From: Acidobacteriota bacterium
GTDB taxonomy: Bacteria > Acidobacteriota > Terriglobia > Acidiferrales > UBA7541
DNA length: 64,000 nt
Direction of reading: 5' to 3'
Assembly: GCA_013289715.1 (NCBI GenBank)
Contig: JABCZJ010000008.1
Span: 62,001-126,000 of the forward strand
Below the pieces are notes generated by a model that saw only the letters and a program-made list of their open reading frames with translations, did no database searches and was not told the DNA's origin. Position numbers and translations under genes: made by a program. The first letter of the stretch is position 1, and the number at the start of each line of letters is the position of its first letter. Positions 19,352 through 27,741 of the stretch are shown here, piece after piece.

Positions 19352-19622
19352 GGTGTCTGGCGGACTGGTGCGAGCTGGATTAAGGATACGTTTTCCCGCT
19401 CTGGCGGTCGAACACGTTTCGGGGCGGCGTGCCGTTGCGTGCAATAGTTACCAATTGTCAGCGGGAGGCAGATGAGCAGGGGTAGGGAAAATGCGTCCGG
19501 AGGAAAAATGTGCGCAGGCGCGGGCTAGCGCGTAGCAGCGTTCGAGTAAGGTAGCAACTGCAAAGGCTGCCCGGTACCGCAAAGCTGGGCTGGCCGCCAC
19601 AGATTCAAAAGCAACGTCCAAG

Positions 19623-19702
19623 GCGCCCAGCTAAAGCTGGCCGCTACCCTTCGATCCCGCACGGCGGGATCGAAGGATGAATCGCGCTGCCGCGCGATTC
19701 AC
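19623..19702. repeat. REP-like hairpin cluster, second copy
   Basis: CCAGCT-AA-AGCTGG with flanks CGCC and CCGC repeats the element at 4141-4162. It is followed by a perfect 12-base stem, CTTCGATCCCGC-ACG-GCGGGATCGAAG (19649-19675), and by GAATCGCG...CGCGATTC. All lie in the 386-base gap after the S41 protease gene. The remainder of that gap (19352-19622) holds no gene I can support. Confidence 0.6.
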
Positions 19703-19737
19703 AAATTCAAAGACCAAGAGCAGCCGTCGCGAGCTCT

Positions 19738-21360
19738 TTACTGCGGTTGGCTGAGTTGGCCGGCTTCGCGCTCGGCCAGGATTTTGCGGGCGTTTTGGTA
19801 GAGCGCTTTGGCTTGCGGGATCAGCTCGATGGCTTTTTCGAGTTGGACGTCATCCTGCAGCTCCACTTTGTAGCCGTCGTTCAGGCCGAAGTAGGACGTG
19901 AAGACTTCGCGCTTGATCTGCCACTTCAGCCAGTTGATGTTGGCTTGAACGTCCGCGTCAGTGTATTTGATTTTCTGCTTGTCCAGATACTTGCGGAATT
20001 CCGTGACTACCGCGTCGTTCACCACGAATTCTTTGGTGATGTCCGGCTTCTCGCCCAGATAGAAGCGGATGAAATCGCCGACGCCCTGCTGCTGCGAATA
20101 GAACACGCCGCGGCGGTAGAGCATCTGCTGGAAATCGTCCGGCTTTGGGGCCGCGATGATGTCATCCGGGGTGATGCCGCCGCCGCCGAAGACCTGGCGG
20201 CCGCTGTCGGTGAGCTTCACTTCGGGTTTGGTGGGCGGCTGCGGATTGTAGTGATAGTCGTAGAGCGAGACGTTCTTGTAATCACGCTGGATCAGGCGTC
20301 CGCTGGGCGTGTAGTATCGCGCAGTGGTGAGCAGCAACGCGGTGTCTTCGCTGAGCGGGAATTGCGTTTGCACCAGGCCCTTGCCGAAACTGACTTCGCC
20401 GACGATGAGGCCGCGGTCGTGGTCTTGTATCGCGCCGGAGACAATTTCGGAAGCGGAAGCGCTTTGCCCGTTGATCAGCACAATCACTGGAACTTCGATG
20501 CCCTGGTTCCCGCGCACGGCGTAATAGCGGCGTTCCTGCGAAGCGCGGCCACGATGCGAAACGACGATTTCGTTTTTATCGAGGAACATGTCCGCCATGC
20601 CTACGGCTTGGTTCAGCAGGCCGCCGCCATTGTTGCGCAGATCAATGATCAGGCCGTCCAGCTTCGAGACATCGAGCTGGCGCAAAGCCTCATTTAGATC
20701 GCTGTCGGTGGTTTCATTAAATGTGGAAACGCGCACGTAACCGATTCCCGGCTTCACCATCGTGAAATATTCCACACCGGGGCGGGGAATTTCGTCGCGC
20801 GTGACGGTGACTTCGATAGGCTTTTCCCAGCCTTCGCGGCCGAGGGAAATATGAACGATGGTACCTTTGGCGCCCTTCAGCATATCCGCGACTTCGGTGG
20901 TGGTGAGGCCGTCGCACGATTTTCCGTCTACTTTCTGGATGATGTCGCCGGGGCGGATTCCAGCCTTGTAGGCGGGAGAGCCGACGAACGGCGCCAGAAC
21001 CACGGTCTGGTTTTCGCGCTGCTGCACGGTCATGCCGACGCCGTAATATTTGCCTTGCTGTTCTTCTTTAAATAGGGCGTATTGCTTGGGATCGAAGAAA
21101 TTCGAGTGCGGATCGAGAACCCGTAGCATGCCGGGGATCGCGCCGTCGTAGATCACTTTGTCGGTGTCCACGGGCTCGGCGTAATTGCGCTCCACTACGG
21201 AGAGGACGTGTGTGAAGCTCTTTACTGAGTCCTGCATGTCGTTCTGTCCAGCGGCTGTGGCGCGCACCGACGGACCATAGAGGCCCCCCAGTACCGCGGA
21301 AATACCCAGTACCACTACCAGGACAACGACACCGCGCCTTGATGACCCCGTTGATTCCAT
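19738..21360 (-). CDS. S41 family carboxy-terminal processing protease (CtpA-like)
   Basis: About 540 residues. The ATG at 21360 is preferred (GAGG four bases upstream); the longer frame uses a TTG. A signal-anchor (GVVVLVVVLGISAVLGGL) leads to a PDZ domain (about 105-190: YYGVGMTVQQREN ... AGIRPGDIIQKVDGK). The S41 catalytic domain has the nucleophile Ser in INGQSASASE and the Lys in VSFGKGLVQ, and the substrate pocket RNNGGGLLNQAVG. These periplasmic serine-lysine proteases trim the C-termini of envelope proteins. A long C-terminal extension after the catalytic domain is helical. The gene is monocistronic. Confidence 0.92.
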   Translation of the reverse strand: MESTGSSRRGVVVLVVVLGISAVLGGLYGPSVRATAAGQNDMQDSVKSFTHVLSVVERNYAEPVDTDKVIYDGAIPGMLRVLDPHSNFFDPKQYALFKEEQQGKYYGVGMTVQQRENQTVVLAPFVGSPAYKAGIRPGDIIQKVDGKSCDGLTTTEVADMLKGAKGTIVHISLGREGWEKPIEVTVTRDEIPRPGVEYFTMVKPGIGYVRVSTFNETTDSDLNEALRQLDVSKLDGLIIDLRNNGGGLLNQAVGMADMFLDKNEIVVSHRGRASQERRYYAVRGNQGIEVPVIVLINGQSASASEIVSGAIQDHDRGLIVGEVSFGKGLVQTQFPLSEDTALLLTTARYYTPSGRLIQRDYKNVSLYDYHYNPQPPTKPEVKLTDSGRQVFGGGGITPDDIIAAPKPDDFQQMLYRRGVFYSQQQGVGDFIRFYLGEKPDITKEFVVNDAVVTEFRKYLDKQKIKYTDADVQANINWLKWQIKREVFTSYFGLNDGYKVELQDDVQLEKAIELIPQAKALYQNARKILAEREAGQLSQPQ

Positions 21361-21507
21361 GCGTCCTCGCTTAAGCCCCAGCAATTAAGTATAGCATACC
21401 ACTTTGGGGCGGTTTGACAGGTCTGTGCCCCTCTTCTATGATTCAAAAACGGCGCGGGAGATGCAGGCGAAATGCGCATCCCTGCCGTTTGCACTCAAAG
21501 AAGCCAC

Positions 21508-22011
21508 ATGTTCAGCGTCCCACACCTGATTATCATCTTTGCCGTCGCGCTGATGGTGTTCGGCCCCGAGAAATTGCCGGAGCTTGCGCGGACCTTGGGC
21601 AAGGTAATGGGTGAATTCCGGCGCGCGACGGGCGATCTTCGTTCGACGTTCGAAGGGCACATGCGTGAGCTGGAGCGCGAAGCCGAATTGCGCCGTGTGC
21701 GCGAGGCGCAGCCAGCTACCCAGACGATTGGAGGCGGTACGGCCGCTCCGGCGTTGCCTGTGTCGACGCCTGAAGGGTCGTCTGCGGAGGGATCGCCGTC
21801 GGAAGACCCGCTGCCGCCTGCGCCGGGAACGGTTTCGACCGAAGCGCCGAATTCTTTTGCGGGGCGCGATTTGGCGGAACCCAAGCAACTGCAATTTGAA
21901 GCTCACTCGATAACGCCGAGCGCGCAGCCTGAGCAAGTTCCTGCTGCTGACGTTCCCACAACTGAAACAGATGCCGAGAAAGCGAGCGATGGTCGCGCCC
22001 GTCCAGCCTGA
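21508..22011 (+). CDS. tatB: Sec-independent translocase subunit TatA/TatB
   Basis: About 167 residues from the ATG at 21508, which starts exactly at the single transmembrane helix (FSVPHLIIIFAVALMVFG); an in-frame ATG at 21472 would add 12 unlikely residues. The hinge FGPEKLPELARTLGK and the amphipathic helix GEFRRATGDLRSTFEGHM are the TatA/B hallmark. The C-terminal half is Pro/Ala/Glu-rich and disordered. The length and the gene order before tatC favour TatB, but TatA cannot be excluded. The 3' end overlaps tatC by 41 bases. It exports folded proteins with twin-Arg signals; one such protein is encoded at 36.1 kb. Confidence 0.88.
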   Translation: MFSVPHLIIIFAVALMVFGPEKLPELARTLGKVMGEFRRATGDLRSTFEGHMRELEREAELRRVREAQPATQTIGGGTAAPALPVSTPEGSSAEGSPSEDPLPPAPGTVSTEAPNSFAGRDLAEPKQLQFEAHSITPSAQPEQVPAADVPTTETDAEKASDGRARPA

Positions 22012-22807
22012 CCCCGCCATCGCACTGCCCGCCGAAGAAGACGCCGGCGGGCGGATGTCATTTTTCGAGCACCTGCTCGATCTGCGCAAGCGACTGATTT
22101 ATTCCGCGGCGGCGATTGCGGTGGGGGCGGGAATCGGGCTGCTGGTTTCCAAACATTTTATTGTGATTCTGGTGAAGCCGATGCAGGATGCGCTGCGGGC
22201 TGCGCATTTTGACGACAAGTTGTATTTCACTTCACCGGCCGGGTATTTGACGTTGGTCATCAACATTGGCTTGTACCTGGGCGTCGTGTTGGCGATGCCT
22301 TTCGTGCTGTATCAGGTGTGGTTGTTCGTTGCGCCGGGTTTGTACAAGCACGAGCGGCGCGCTGTTTCCGGATTCATCGTTTCTTCGATGATTTTGTTTC
22401 TTTGCGGCATTGGCTTTGGGTACTTCATCATGTTGCCGCGCACTTTGGGATTCCTGATGGGCTTCGCGACGGATTCTCCGGTGAAGCCGCTGATCAATTA
22501 CAACGAGTATTTCGAGCTGATACTGATTATTCTGGTGGGGCTGGGTGTGATTTTCGAGCTGCCGGTGCTGATTTTCATTTTGTCATTGTTCGGGATCGTG
22601 ACGCCGAAGTTTCTGCTGAAGAATTTTCGCTATGCGATGCTGATTATTACTGTCGTGGCGGCGATTGTGACGCCTACGCCCGACGCAACTACGATGCTGG
22701 TGTTTATGGCGCCGATGGTGGTCCTGTATTTTGTGGGAGTGCTGGTTTCGTACGTTGTGCTGCGGAAAAAAGAGGCGCAGACCGTGGTCAGCGGGGAGGC
22801 GCAATAG
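21971..22807 (+). CDS. tatC: Sec-independent protein translocase TatC
   Basis: About 278 residues; an ATG at 21989 is an alternative start. MSFFEHLLDLRKRLIYS is the conserved cytoplasmic N-terminus that reads the twin-Arg signal. Six hydrophobic segments follow, with FVAPGLYKHERRA in the family position after helix 2/3 and PTPDATTMLVFMAPMVVLY near the end. It forms the signal-peptide receptor with TatB in the inner membrane. It overlaps tatB, so translation is probably coupled, and the next gene starts one base after its stop. Confidence 0.95.
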   Translation: MPRKRAMVAPVQPDPAIALPAEEDAGGRMSFFEHLLDLRKRLIYSAAAIAVGAGIGLLVSKHFIVILVKPMQDALRAAHFDDKLYFTSPAGYLTLVINIGLYLGVVLAMPFVLYQVWLFVAPGLYKHERRAVSGFIVSSMILFLCGIGFGYFIMLPRTLGFLMGFATDSPVKPLINYNEYFELILIILVGLGVIFELPVLIFILSLFGIVTPKFLLKNFRYAMLIITVVAAIVTPTPDATTMLVFMAPMVVLYFVGVLVSYVVLRKKEAQTVVSGEAQ

Positions 22808-22808
22808 C

Positions 22809-23843
22809 GTGCCCAAATTGGCAAATGGAATGTGCAGTAAAATTCGGTTGGCGTCGGCGGTTGCGGTGTTGTCCGGTGTAGTGGCTTGCGGGGCGTCGAA
22901 TGCGCCCTCGTCTGCGTCTTCCGCTTCTTCGAATTCTACCGCGCCTGATGCGTCCGCGGCTCGTCAGTCTGCTGCGGCGCCGAAATTGCCGGAGGTCGCG
23001 CCGCCTGCGGATCAGACCGGCGGGTTCGATGGCGCGAAAGCCTACGAGCACGTGGCGAAGCTCGTCAGTTTCGGCCCGCGTCCACCTGCTTCCGAAGGGC
23101 TGCGACGCTCCCAGGAATACATCATGGGGCAATTGAAAGCTGACGGGTGCGAAGTGGATCAGGATGATTTTCACGCTTCCACGCCCAAGGGCGACGTGGT
23201 GATGAAGAACATCATCGCGAAAGCTCCGGGTGGGGGGCAGGGAATTATCTTGTTGCTGACGCACTACGACACGCTGAGCAGCGTGGCGAATTTTGTGGGC
23301 GCTGAAGATAGCGCTTCCTCGACCGGGATGATGATCGAAATGGCGCGCCAGTTGTGCGGCAAAAAGGGGCCGAATTCCGTGTGGATGGCGTTTCTGGACG
23401 GCGAAGAGGCGTTCGTCAATTGGGACCAGGACGACGATCACACTTACGGCAGCCGTGAACTGGCTGCGCGCATGGCGGTTTCTGGCGAGTTGAAGCGCGT
23501 GAAGGCCGTGATTCTGGCGGACATGATTGGACAGTACACCTTGAAGATTCTGCGGCAGTCGGATTCGCCGAAGTGGCTGAACGATTTGGTATGGAAGACG
23601 GCGGGGCGGCTGGGTTACCAGGACATTTTCGTTGCGGATTCGACGCAGACGAGCGACGATCACGATCCCTTTCTCGCGCGCGGGGTTCCGGCGTTGGACA
23701 TTATTGATTTGAACGATTACATCAGCGCCGGTTACTGGCACACGCCGCAGGATACGATGGATAAAGTGAGTCCCCGGAGCGTGGCGATCGTCGGGTACGT
23801 CATTCTGGAATCTGTAGACGAGTTGCAGAAGAAATTTCGCTGA
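22809..23843 (+). CDS. M28-family lipoprotein resembling glutaminyl-peptide cyclotransferase
   Basis: About 345 residues. The GTG at 22809 is chosen because GGGGAGG lies just upstream; an ATG at 22830 is the alternative. A signal peptide ends in the lipobox VVAC (Cys27). The catalytic core has the M28 zinc site and matches animal-type glutaminyl cyclase: THYDT near 151, AEDSASSTGMM (Asp167), FLDGEEAFVNW (Glu199/Glu200), YGSREL, SDDHDPFLARGVP near 282 and YWHTPQDTMD (His311). Such enzymes cyclise N-terminal Gln to pyroglutamate; plain M28 aminopeptidase activity is the alternative. It directly follows tatC, so it may act on exported proteins, which is inference. Confidence 0.85.
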   Translation: MPKLANGMCSKIRLASAVAVLSGVVACGASNAPSSASSASSNSTAPDASAARQSAAAPKLPEVAPPADQTGGFDGAKAYEHVAKLVSFGPRPPASEGLRRSQEYIMGQLKADGCEVDQDDFHASTPKGDVVMKNIIAKAPGGGQGIILLLTHYDTLSSVANFVGAEDSASSTGMMIEMARQLCGKKGPNSVWMAFLDGEEAFVNWDQDDDHTYGSRELAARMAVSGELKRVKAVILADMIGQYTLKILRQSDSPKWLNDLVWKTAGRLGYQDIFVADSTQTSDDHDPFLARGVPALDIIDLNDYISAGYWHTPQDTMDKVSPRSVAIVGYVILESVDELQKKFR

Positions 23844-23870
23844 CGTTTGAGATGGAGTGGAGTTCGACGC

Positions 23871-23890
23871 GGGCACGGCATGCCGTGCCC
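23871..23890. repeat. Perfect 20-base palindrome
   Basis: GGGCACGGCATGCCGTGCCC is a perfect palindrome 28 bases after the M28 stop. It resembles dispersed palindromic units and could fold into a terminator-like hairpin, though no T-run follows. Confidence 0.6.
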
Positions 23891-23977
23891 CTACGCGTTT
23901 CCGTGCAGGGTCGCCCATCGCGCGCTGGGTGCGCCGGTTTCGTTACTTACCGGTGCTACATTGTCTTTGACTGACTG

Positions 23978-25093
23978 ATGCCTACCATTCGTATTCATTC
24001 ATCCGGCGGGGCTTACAACGTGCAATGTGCGTCGGGGGGGCTCGCGCAGGCGGGTGCGGGGGTGGCGCGTTTGGGTGAAACAACCGGGATTTACGTGCTC
24101 TCCTCGCCGCGCGTTTGGGAACATTGGGGCGGGCAGCTGCTCCGGGCGCTCGGCAAAGGCAAGCGGAAGCGCGTGCCGGTGCGCGCGATGCTTTTCGATG
24201 ACAGCGAAGCCGCGAAGGATCTTGCGACGATCGAGCAAATTACGCGACAGTTGGTGCTGGCGGGCGCCGATCGCAAGGCGACAATTGTGGCGCTGGGCGG
24301 CGGAGTGGTCGGCGACGTCGTGGGATTCGCAGCGGCCAGCTATTTGCGCGGCGTGCGCCTGGTGCATGTGCCGACGACACTGGTAGCGCAGGTGGACAGC
24401 TCGATTGGCGGGAAGACCGGCGTGAATCTGCCAGAGGGAAAGAATCTGGTTGGCGCATTCTATCCGCCGAAGCTGGTGATTGCGGATCCGAAAGTTCTGC
24501 TCACGCTGCCGCATCGCGAGTATCGCTCGGGCCTGTACGAAGTGGTGAAGTACGGCATTATCGCCGATCCGCAGCTTTTCGCATTTCTCGAACGCCACAT
24601 GCTCGCGCTGCTGCGGCGCGACGCGAAAGCGCTCGAGTGGGTGACCACGCGCTGCGTTCGCATTAAAGCGGACGTCGTCGCACGCGACGAACGCGAAGGC
24701 GGCCTGCGCCACATTCTGAATTTCGGGCACACGCTGGGACACGCGCTGGAAGCCGCCACGCGCTATCGTCGCTTCCTGCACGGCGAAGCGATAGCTTGGG
24801 GCATGCTCGCGGCAACATTGTTCGGTCTCGCCACCGGGCGGTTGCGCGAAGGCGAAGCGATGCGCATGATGCGCCTGGTTGGCAGCGTAGGCCCCGTGCC
24901 GTCGCTCGCGGGAATTCGCGCTGCGCAATTGCGTCCAATCCTCGCAGGTGATAAGAAAGCTCGTGGCGGACGCGTGCTGTGGGTGCTGCCGCGCCGCCTC
25001 GGTAAAGTGGAATGGGGCATCGACCTTCCCTGGACTCTGGTGTCCCGCACCTTCGCGGAACTGCCCAGCCTCGCCGCGACGGCCCAAACCTGA
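23978..25093 (+). CDS. aroB: 3-dehydroquinate synthase
   Basis: 371 residues, the normal AroB length. The NAD and substrate motifs are all present: VALGGGVVGDVVGFAAASYLRG, VPTTLVAQVDSSIGGKTGVN, LPEGKNLVGAFYPP, EVVKYGIIAD and the zinc ligands in ILNFGHTLGHALE. The enzyme converts DAHP to 3-dehydroquinate in the shikimate pathway in the cytosol. The ubiE/menG gene starts 17 bases after its stop, which fits a role in supplying chorismate for quinones as well as aromatic amino acids. Confidence 0.96.
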   Translation: MPTIRIHSSGGAYNVQCASGGLAQAGAGVARLGETTGIYVLSSPRVWEHWGGQLLRALGKGKRKRVPVRAMLFDDSEAAKDLATIEQITRQLVLAGADRKATIVALGGGVVGDVVGFAAASYLRGVRLVHVPTTLVAQVDSSIGGKTGVNLPEGKNLVGAFYPPKLVIADPKVLLTLPHREYRSGLYEVVKYGIIADPQLFAFLERHMLALLRRDAKALEWVTTRCVRIKADVVARDEREGGLRHILNFGHTLGHALEAATRYRRFLHGEAIAWGMLAATLFGLATGRLREGEAMRMMRLVGSVGPVPSLAGIRAAQLRPILAGDKKARGGRVLWVLPRRLGKVEWGIDLPWTLVSRTFAELPSLAATAQT

Positions 25094-25109
25094 TGGGCAA
25101 GCACGTCTG

Positions 25110-25910
25110 ATGACTGTGCAAACTGGAAAGCCGCAGAAATTGCCCGGCACACGGCCTGACGGCACGCGCACGGAGGGCGAAGCTTCGGCGCGCGTGCGCG
25201 AAATGTTCAGCCGCATCGCGCCACGCTACGATTTTCTGAACCACGCGCTTTCCTTCTCGCTGGACAAGGTGTGGCGCCGCCGCACCGCGCGGAAATTCCG
25301 TCGCGTGCTGCGCCGCACCGATGCGCGCGTGCTGGATTTGTGCTGCGGCACCGGCGACTTGACGTTTGCGATGGAGCAAGTCCGCGTGCATGAGATTCGC
25401 GACCGTGGCGCGCATCGTTTTCCGCTCATCGGCAGCGATTTCGCGCAGCCCATGCTGGATCGGGCGCGAAGGAAAGCCGCTGCGCGTTCGCGTTCGACGG
25501 TGTTCACCGCCGCGGACGCCTTGCATCTCCCGTTTGCGGAGGCTTCGTTCGATCTGGTTACCAGCGCTTTCGGCTTTCGCAATCTTGTGAATTACGAGCG
25601 CGGCCTGCGCGAAATCGCGCGCGTGCTGAAGCCGGGCGGGGAAGTGGGCATCCTGGAATTTTCCGAGCCCGGCGCGGGGCCGATGGCGGGATTGTTCCGT
25701 TTTTATTTTCGCAATGTGTTGCCGCATGTCGGCGCGGCGATTTCCGGGAACAGCGAGGCCTACACGTACCTCCCTGGCTCCGTTGCGAGGTTTCCGGTGC
25801 CGAAGGAAATCACGGCGCTGATGCAGAAAGTGGGTTTCACCTTAGTACACACGACTTCCTGGAATTTTCGCAGCGTAGTCCTGCATACCGCGCGACTGCC
25901 TCAGGACTAA
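25110..25910 (+). CDS. ubiE: UbiE/MenG-type demethylmenaquinone methyltransferase
   Basis: About 266 residues from the ATG at 25110; the frame is open further upstream only inside aroB. The N-terminal family motif REMFSRIAPRYDFLNHALSF is followed by the SAM-binding site VLDLCCGTGDLTFAM, then DAL near the adenine pocket, FGFRNLVNYERGLREIARVLKPGG and ILEFSEPG. The C-terminal YTYLPGSVARFP is typical of MenG. It carries out the last C-methylation in menaquinone (or ubiquinone) synthesis. Acidobacteriota mostly use menaquinone, so MenG is the likelier role. Probably co-transcribed with aroB. Confidence 0.93.
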   Translation: MTVQTGKPQKLPGTRPDGTRTEGEASARVREMFSRIAPRYDFLNHALSFSLDKVWRRRTARKFRRVLRRTDARVLDLCCGTGDLTFAMEQVRVHEIRDRGAHRFPLIGSDFAQPMLDRARRKAAARSRSTVFTAADALHLPFAEASFDLVTSAFGFRNLVNYERGLREIARVLKPGGEVGILEFSEPGAGPMAGLFRFYFRNVLPHVGAAISGNSEAYTYLPGSVARFPVPKEITALMQKVGFTLVHTTSWNFRSVVLHTARLPQD

Positions 25911-25968
25911 TGCGGCGCGGCCCGCCGCTGGAAAGCACGAGCGCGCCGCAGCGTGTTTCAGGAAACCA

Positions 25969-26946
25969 ATGAATCCCGGCAGCCATCCCACAACAAGGAG
26001 CCGGTCGACCGGCTCGTGCGTCAAAGCAGATATGCGGCGTCGCTGCTCAAGCCTGGCTCTTAACTCGGCTCTCGCGTTGGGGGCCGGTTTGCTGCTGTTC
26101 GTGGCCAATTCGAAAGCGGCTGAAGGCACGCCGATCCCGCATGGCACGCTCGAACTCGTCGCTGAAAATCAATCGATCGCCGCGGGCCATACGATTCATC
26201 TTGGTTTGCATTTTCAGCTTGAGAAGGGTTGGCACATCTATTGGGTCAATCCCGGCGATTCGGGCGAGCCGCCGCGCCTGAAATGGCGGCTGCCACCGGG
26301 CGCAAGCGTCGGAGAAGTGGCATGGCCGACGCCGCGGCGGCTGGGCACATCCACCATCGTGGATTTCGGTTACGAGGACGATGTGATGCTCATCGTGCCA
26401 ATGCACGCCGCGGCGAGTATGGCGACGCAGGGACTCGCGCAGGTGGGCGCCGAGGTGAAAGTGCTGGTCTGCCGCGAAATGTGCATTCCGGGCAAAGCGC
26501 AGGTTTCGCTGACGCTGCCCGTGAAATCGCAGGCGCCTGTGCCGGATGCGCGCAATGCAGATTTATTCGCCACAGCGCGCAAGGCGTTGCCGCGAGCGGC
26601 GCCCGCGAGTTGGCGAATCAGTGTGACGGAGGCGAAGGATTCTTTTTTGCTGTCCGCGAATCTGGGGCGCAACGTTCCACACGTTGAGTTCTTTCCGGCC
26701 GCTGAGTCGCAGATTCAGGATGCGGCTCCGCAGCAATTTATTGCGATGGCCGGCGGGTTCCGGCTGACGCTGCGGAAATCCGATCAGCTTCTGAAACCGA
26801 TCGAGCGGTTGAAGGGCGTGCTGGTGCTCGCGGGCGATCGGGGGTACGTGATTGATGTGCCGGTCACCAAGGTTGTGGCCGTGCGACGTGACGTTGGCGA
26901 TGGAATTAACCTGGCAGATTCCTTGAAGGAGGTAATGCTGAAATGA
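25969..26946 (+). CDS. Exported DsbD N-terminal-domain protein
   Basis: 325 residues; AGGA lies five bases before the ATG, although an internal ATG at 26032 is closer to the signal peptide (SALALGAGLLLFVANSKA). The mature protein matches the DsbD alpha/ScsB N-terminal fold: GLHFQLEKGWHIYWVNPGDSGEPP and the cysteine pair VLVCREMCIPGKA. In full-length DsbD this domain receives electrons from the membrane part; here the membrane and C-terminal thioredoxin domains are absent. The next gene overlaps by four bases and encodes a redoxin, so the two may form a split periplasmic thiol pathway. A membrane electron donor is not encoded nearby. Confidence 0.82.
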   Translation: MNPGSHPTTRSRSTGSCVKADMRRRCSSLALNSALALGAGLLLFVANSKAAEGTPIPHGTLELVAENQSIAAGHTIHLGLHFQLEKGWHIYWVNPGDSGEPPRLKWRLPPGASVGEVAWPTPRRLGTSTIVDFGYEDDVMLIVPMHAAASMATQGLAQVGAEVKVLVCREMCIPGKAQVSLTLPVKSQAPVPDARNADLFATARKALPRAAPASWRISVTEAKDSFLLSANLGRNVPHVEFFPAAESQIQDAAPQQFIAMAGGFRLTLRKSDQLLKPIERLKGVLVLAGDRGYVIDVPVTKVVAVRRDVGDGINLADSLKEVMLK

Positions 26947-27557
26947 AACGCTCGACTGTTTATCGGATACTTGTCGTGGTGGTGCTGTGCGCAGTGCCGC
27001 TGCTGATTGCGGCTGCGAAGGTGGGGGACGCGGCGCCGGGGTTCAGCGCAACTGCCAGTACGGGCAAGACGGTGCGCCTTGCGGACTATCGCGGAAAATA
27101 TGTGGTTCTTGAATGGCACAACAATGGCTGCCCTTACGTCGGCAAGCACTACAACAGCGGCAACATGCAGCGGCTGCAGAAACAGTGGACCGCCCAGGGC
27201 GTGGTCTGGTTCACGATACTCTCTTCGGCGCCGGGCAAGCAGGGTTACGTGACTGCGAGCGAAGAGAACAACTACTTGACAAAGATGCAAGCCGCGCCGA
27301 CCGCCGCGCTGCTCGACCCGACCGGCGAAATTGGCCATCTGTACGACGCGAAGACCTCGCCGCAAATGGTGGTGATCAATCCGCAGGGTGTGGTGATCTA
27401 CAGCGGCGCGATTGACGACCGGCCGACCACTGACCTGCAAGACGTGCCGGGAGCGACGAATTATGTGAGTCTGGCGCTAGAGCAGGCTATGGCCGGAAAG
27501 CCAGTGCAAACGCCCGCGACACGCCCGTATGGATGTTCAGTCAAGTATCGGGAATAG
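26943..27557 (+). CDS. Exported redoxin/thioredoxin-like protein
   Basis: 204 residues, start overlapping the previous stop (ATGA). A signal peptide or anchor (ILVVVVLCAVPLLIAAAK) is followed by an AhpC/TSA-type fold (APGFSATASTGKTVRLADYRG). The active-site region is NNGCPYVGKHY: a single Cys in a CPxV setting, with no second Cys three residues later. A conserved C-terminal GCSVKY holds the only other likely partner Cys. It could be a thiol peroxidase or disulfide reductase working with the adjacent DsbD-N protein. A decayed copy of its last about 25 codons lies at 30.45-30.55 kb. Confidence 0.82.
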   Translation: MKRSTVYRILVVVVLCAVPLLIAAAKVGDAAPGFSATASTGKTVRLADYRGKYVVLEWHNNGCPYVGKHYNSGNMQRLQKQWTAQGVVWFTILSSAPGKQGYVTASEENNYLTKMQAAPTAALLDPTGEIGHLYDAKTSPQMVVINPQGVVIYSGAIDDRPTTDLQDVPGATNYVSLALEQAMAGKPVQTPATRPYGCSVKYRE

Positions 27558-27669
27558 CCGCATTCAGTTTGCGGAAAAACGCTTTAAACCATTTCCGCAC
27601 GGGCTAAGGAAGTCGGTGTAAGCGCCACAAAGACGATCGCAGGTTAAGCTCCTCTAATAATTGGACTTA

Positions 27670-27685
27670 TGTGCAGTTTCGCACA
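27670..27685. promoter_or_regulatory. Inverted repeat upstream of GGDEF/EAL gene
   Basis: TGTGC-AGTTTC-GCACA is a five-base inverted repeat 57 bases before the chosen start at 27742. It could be an operator; the regulator is unknown. Confidence 0.3.
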
Positions 27686-27741
27686 TTCGCAAGACTACCA
27701 ACCATGATGAAATGCGTCTCAGAGCTACGAGGGGACGCACG

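Noticed and set aside
22788..23918. 376-codon minus-strand frame
   Set aside because: Antisense to the glutaminyl-cyclase-like gene; composition of a shadow frame.
23999..25216. 405-codon minus-strand frame
   Set aside because: Antisense to aroB, which is unambiguous.
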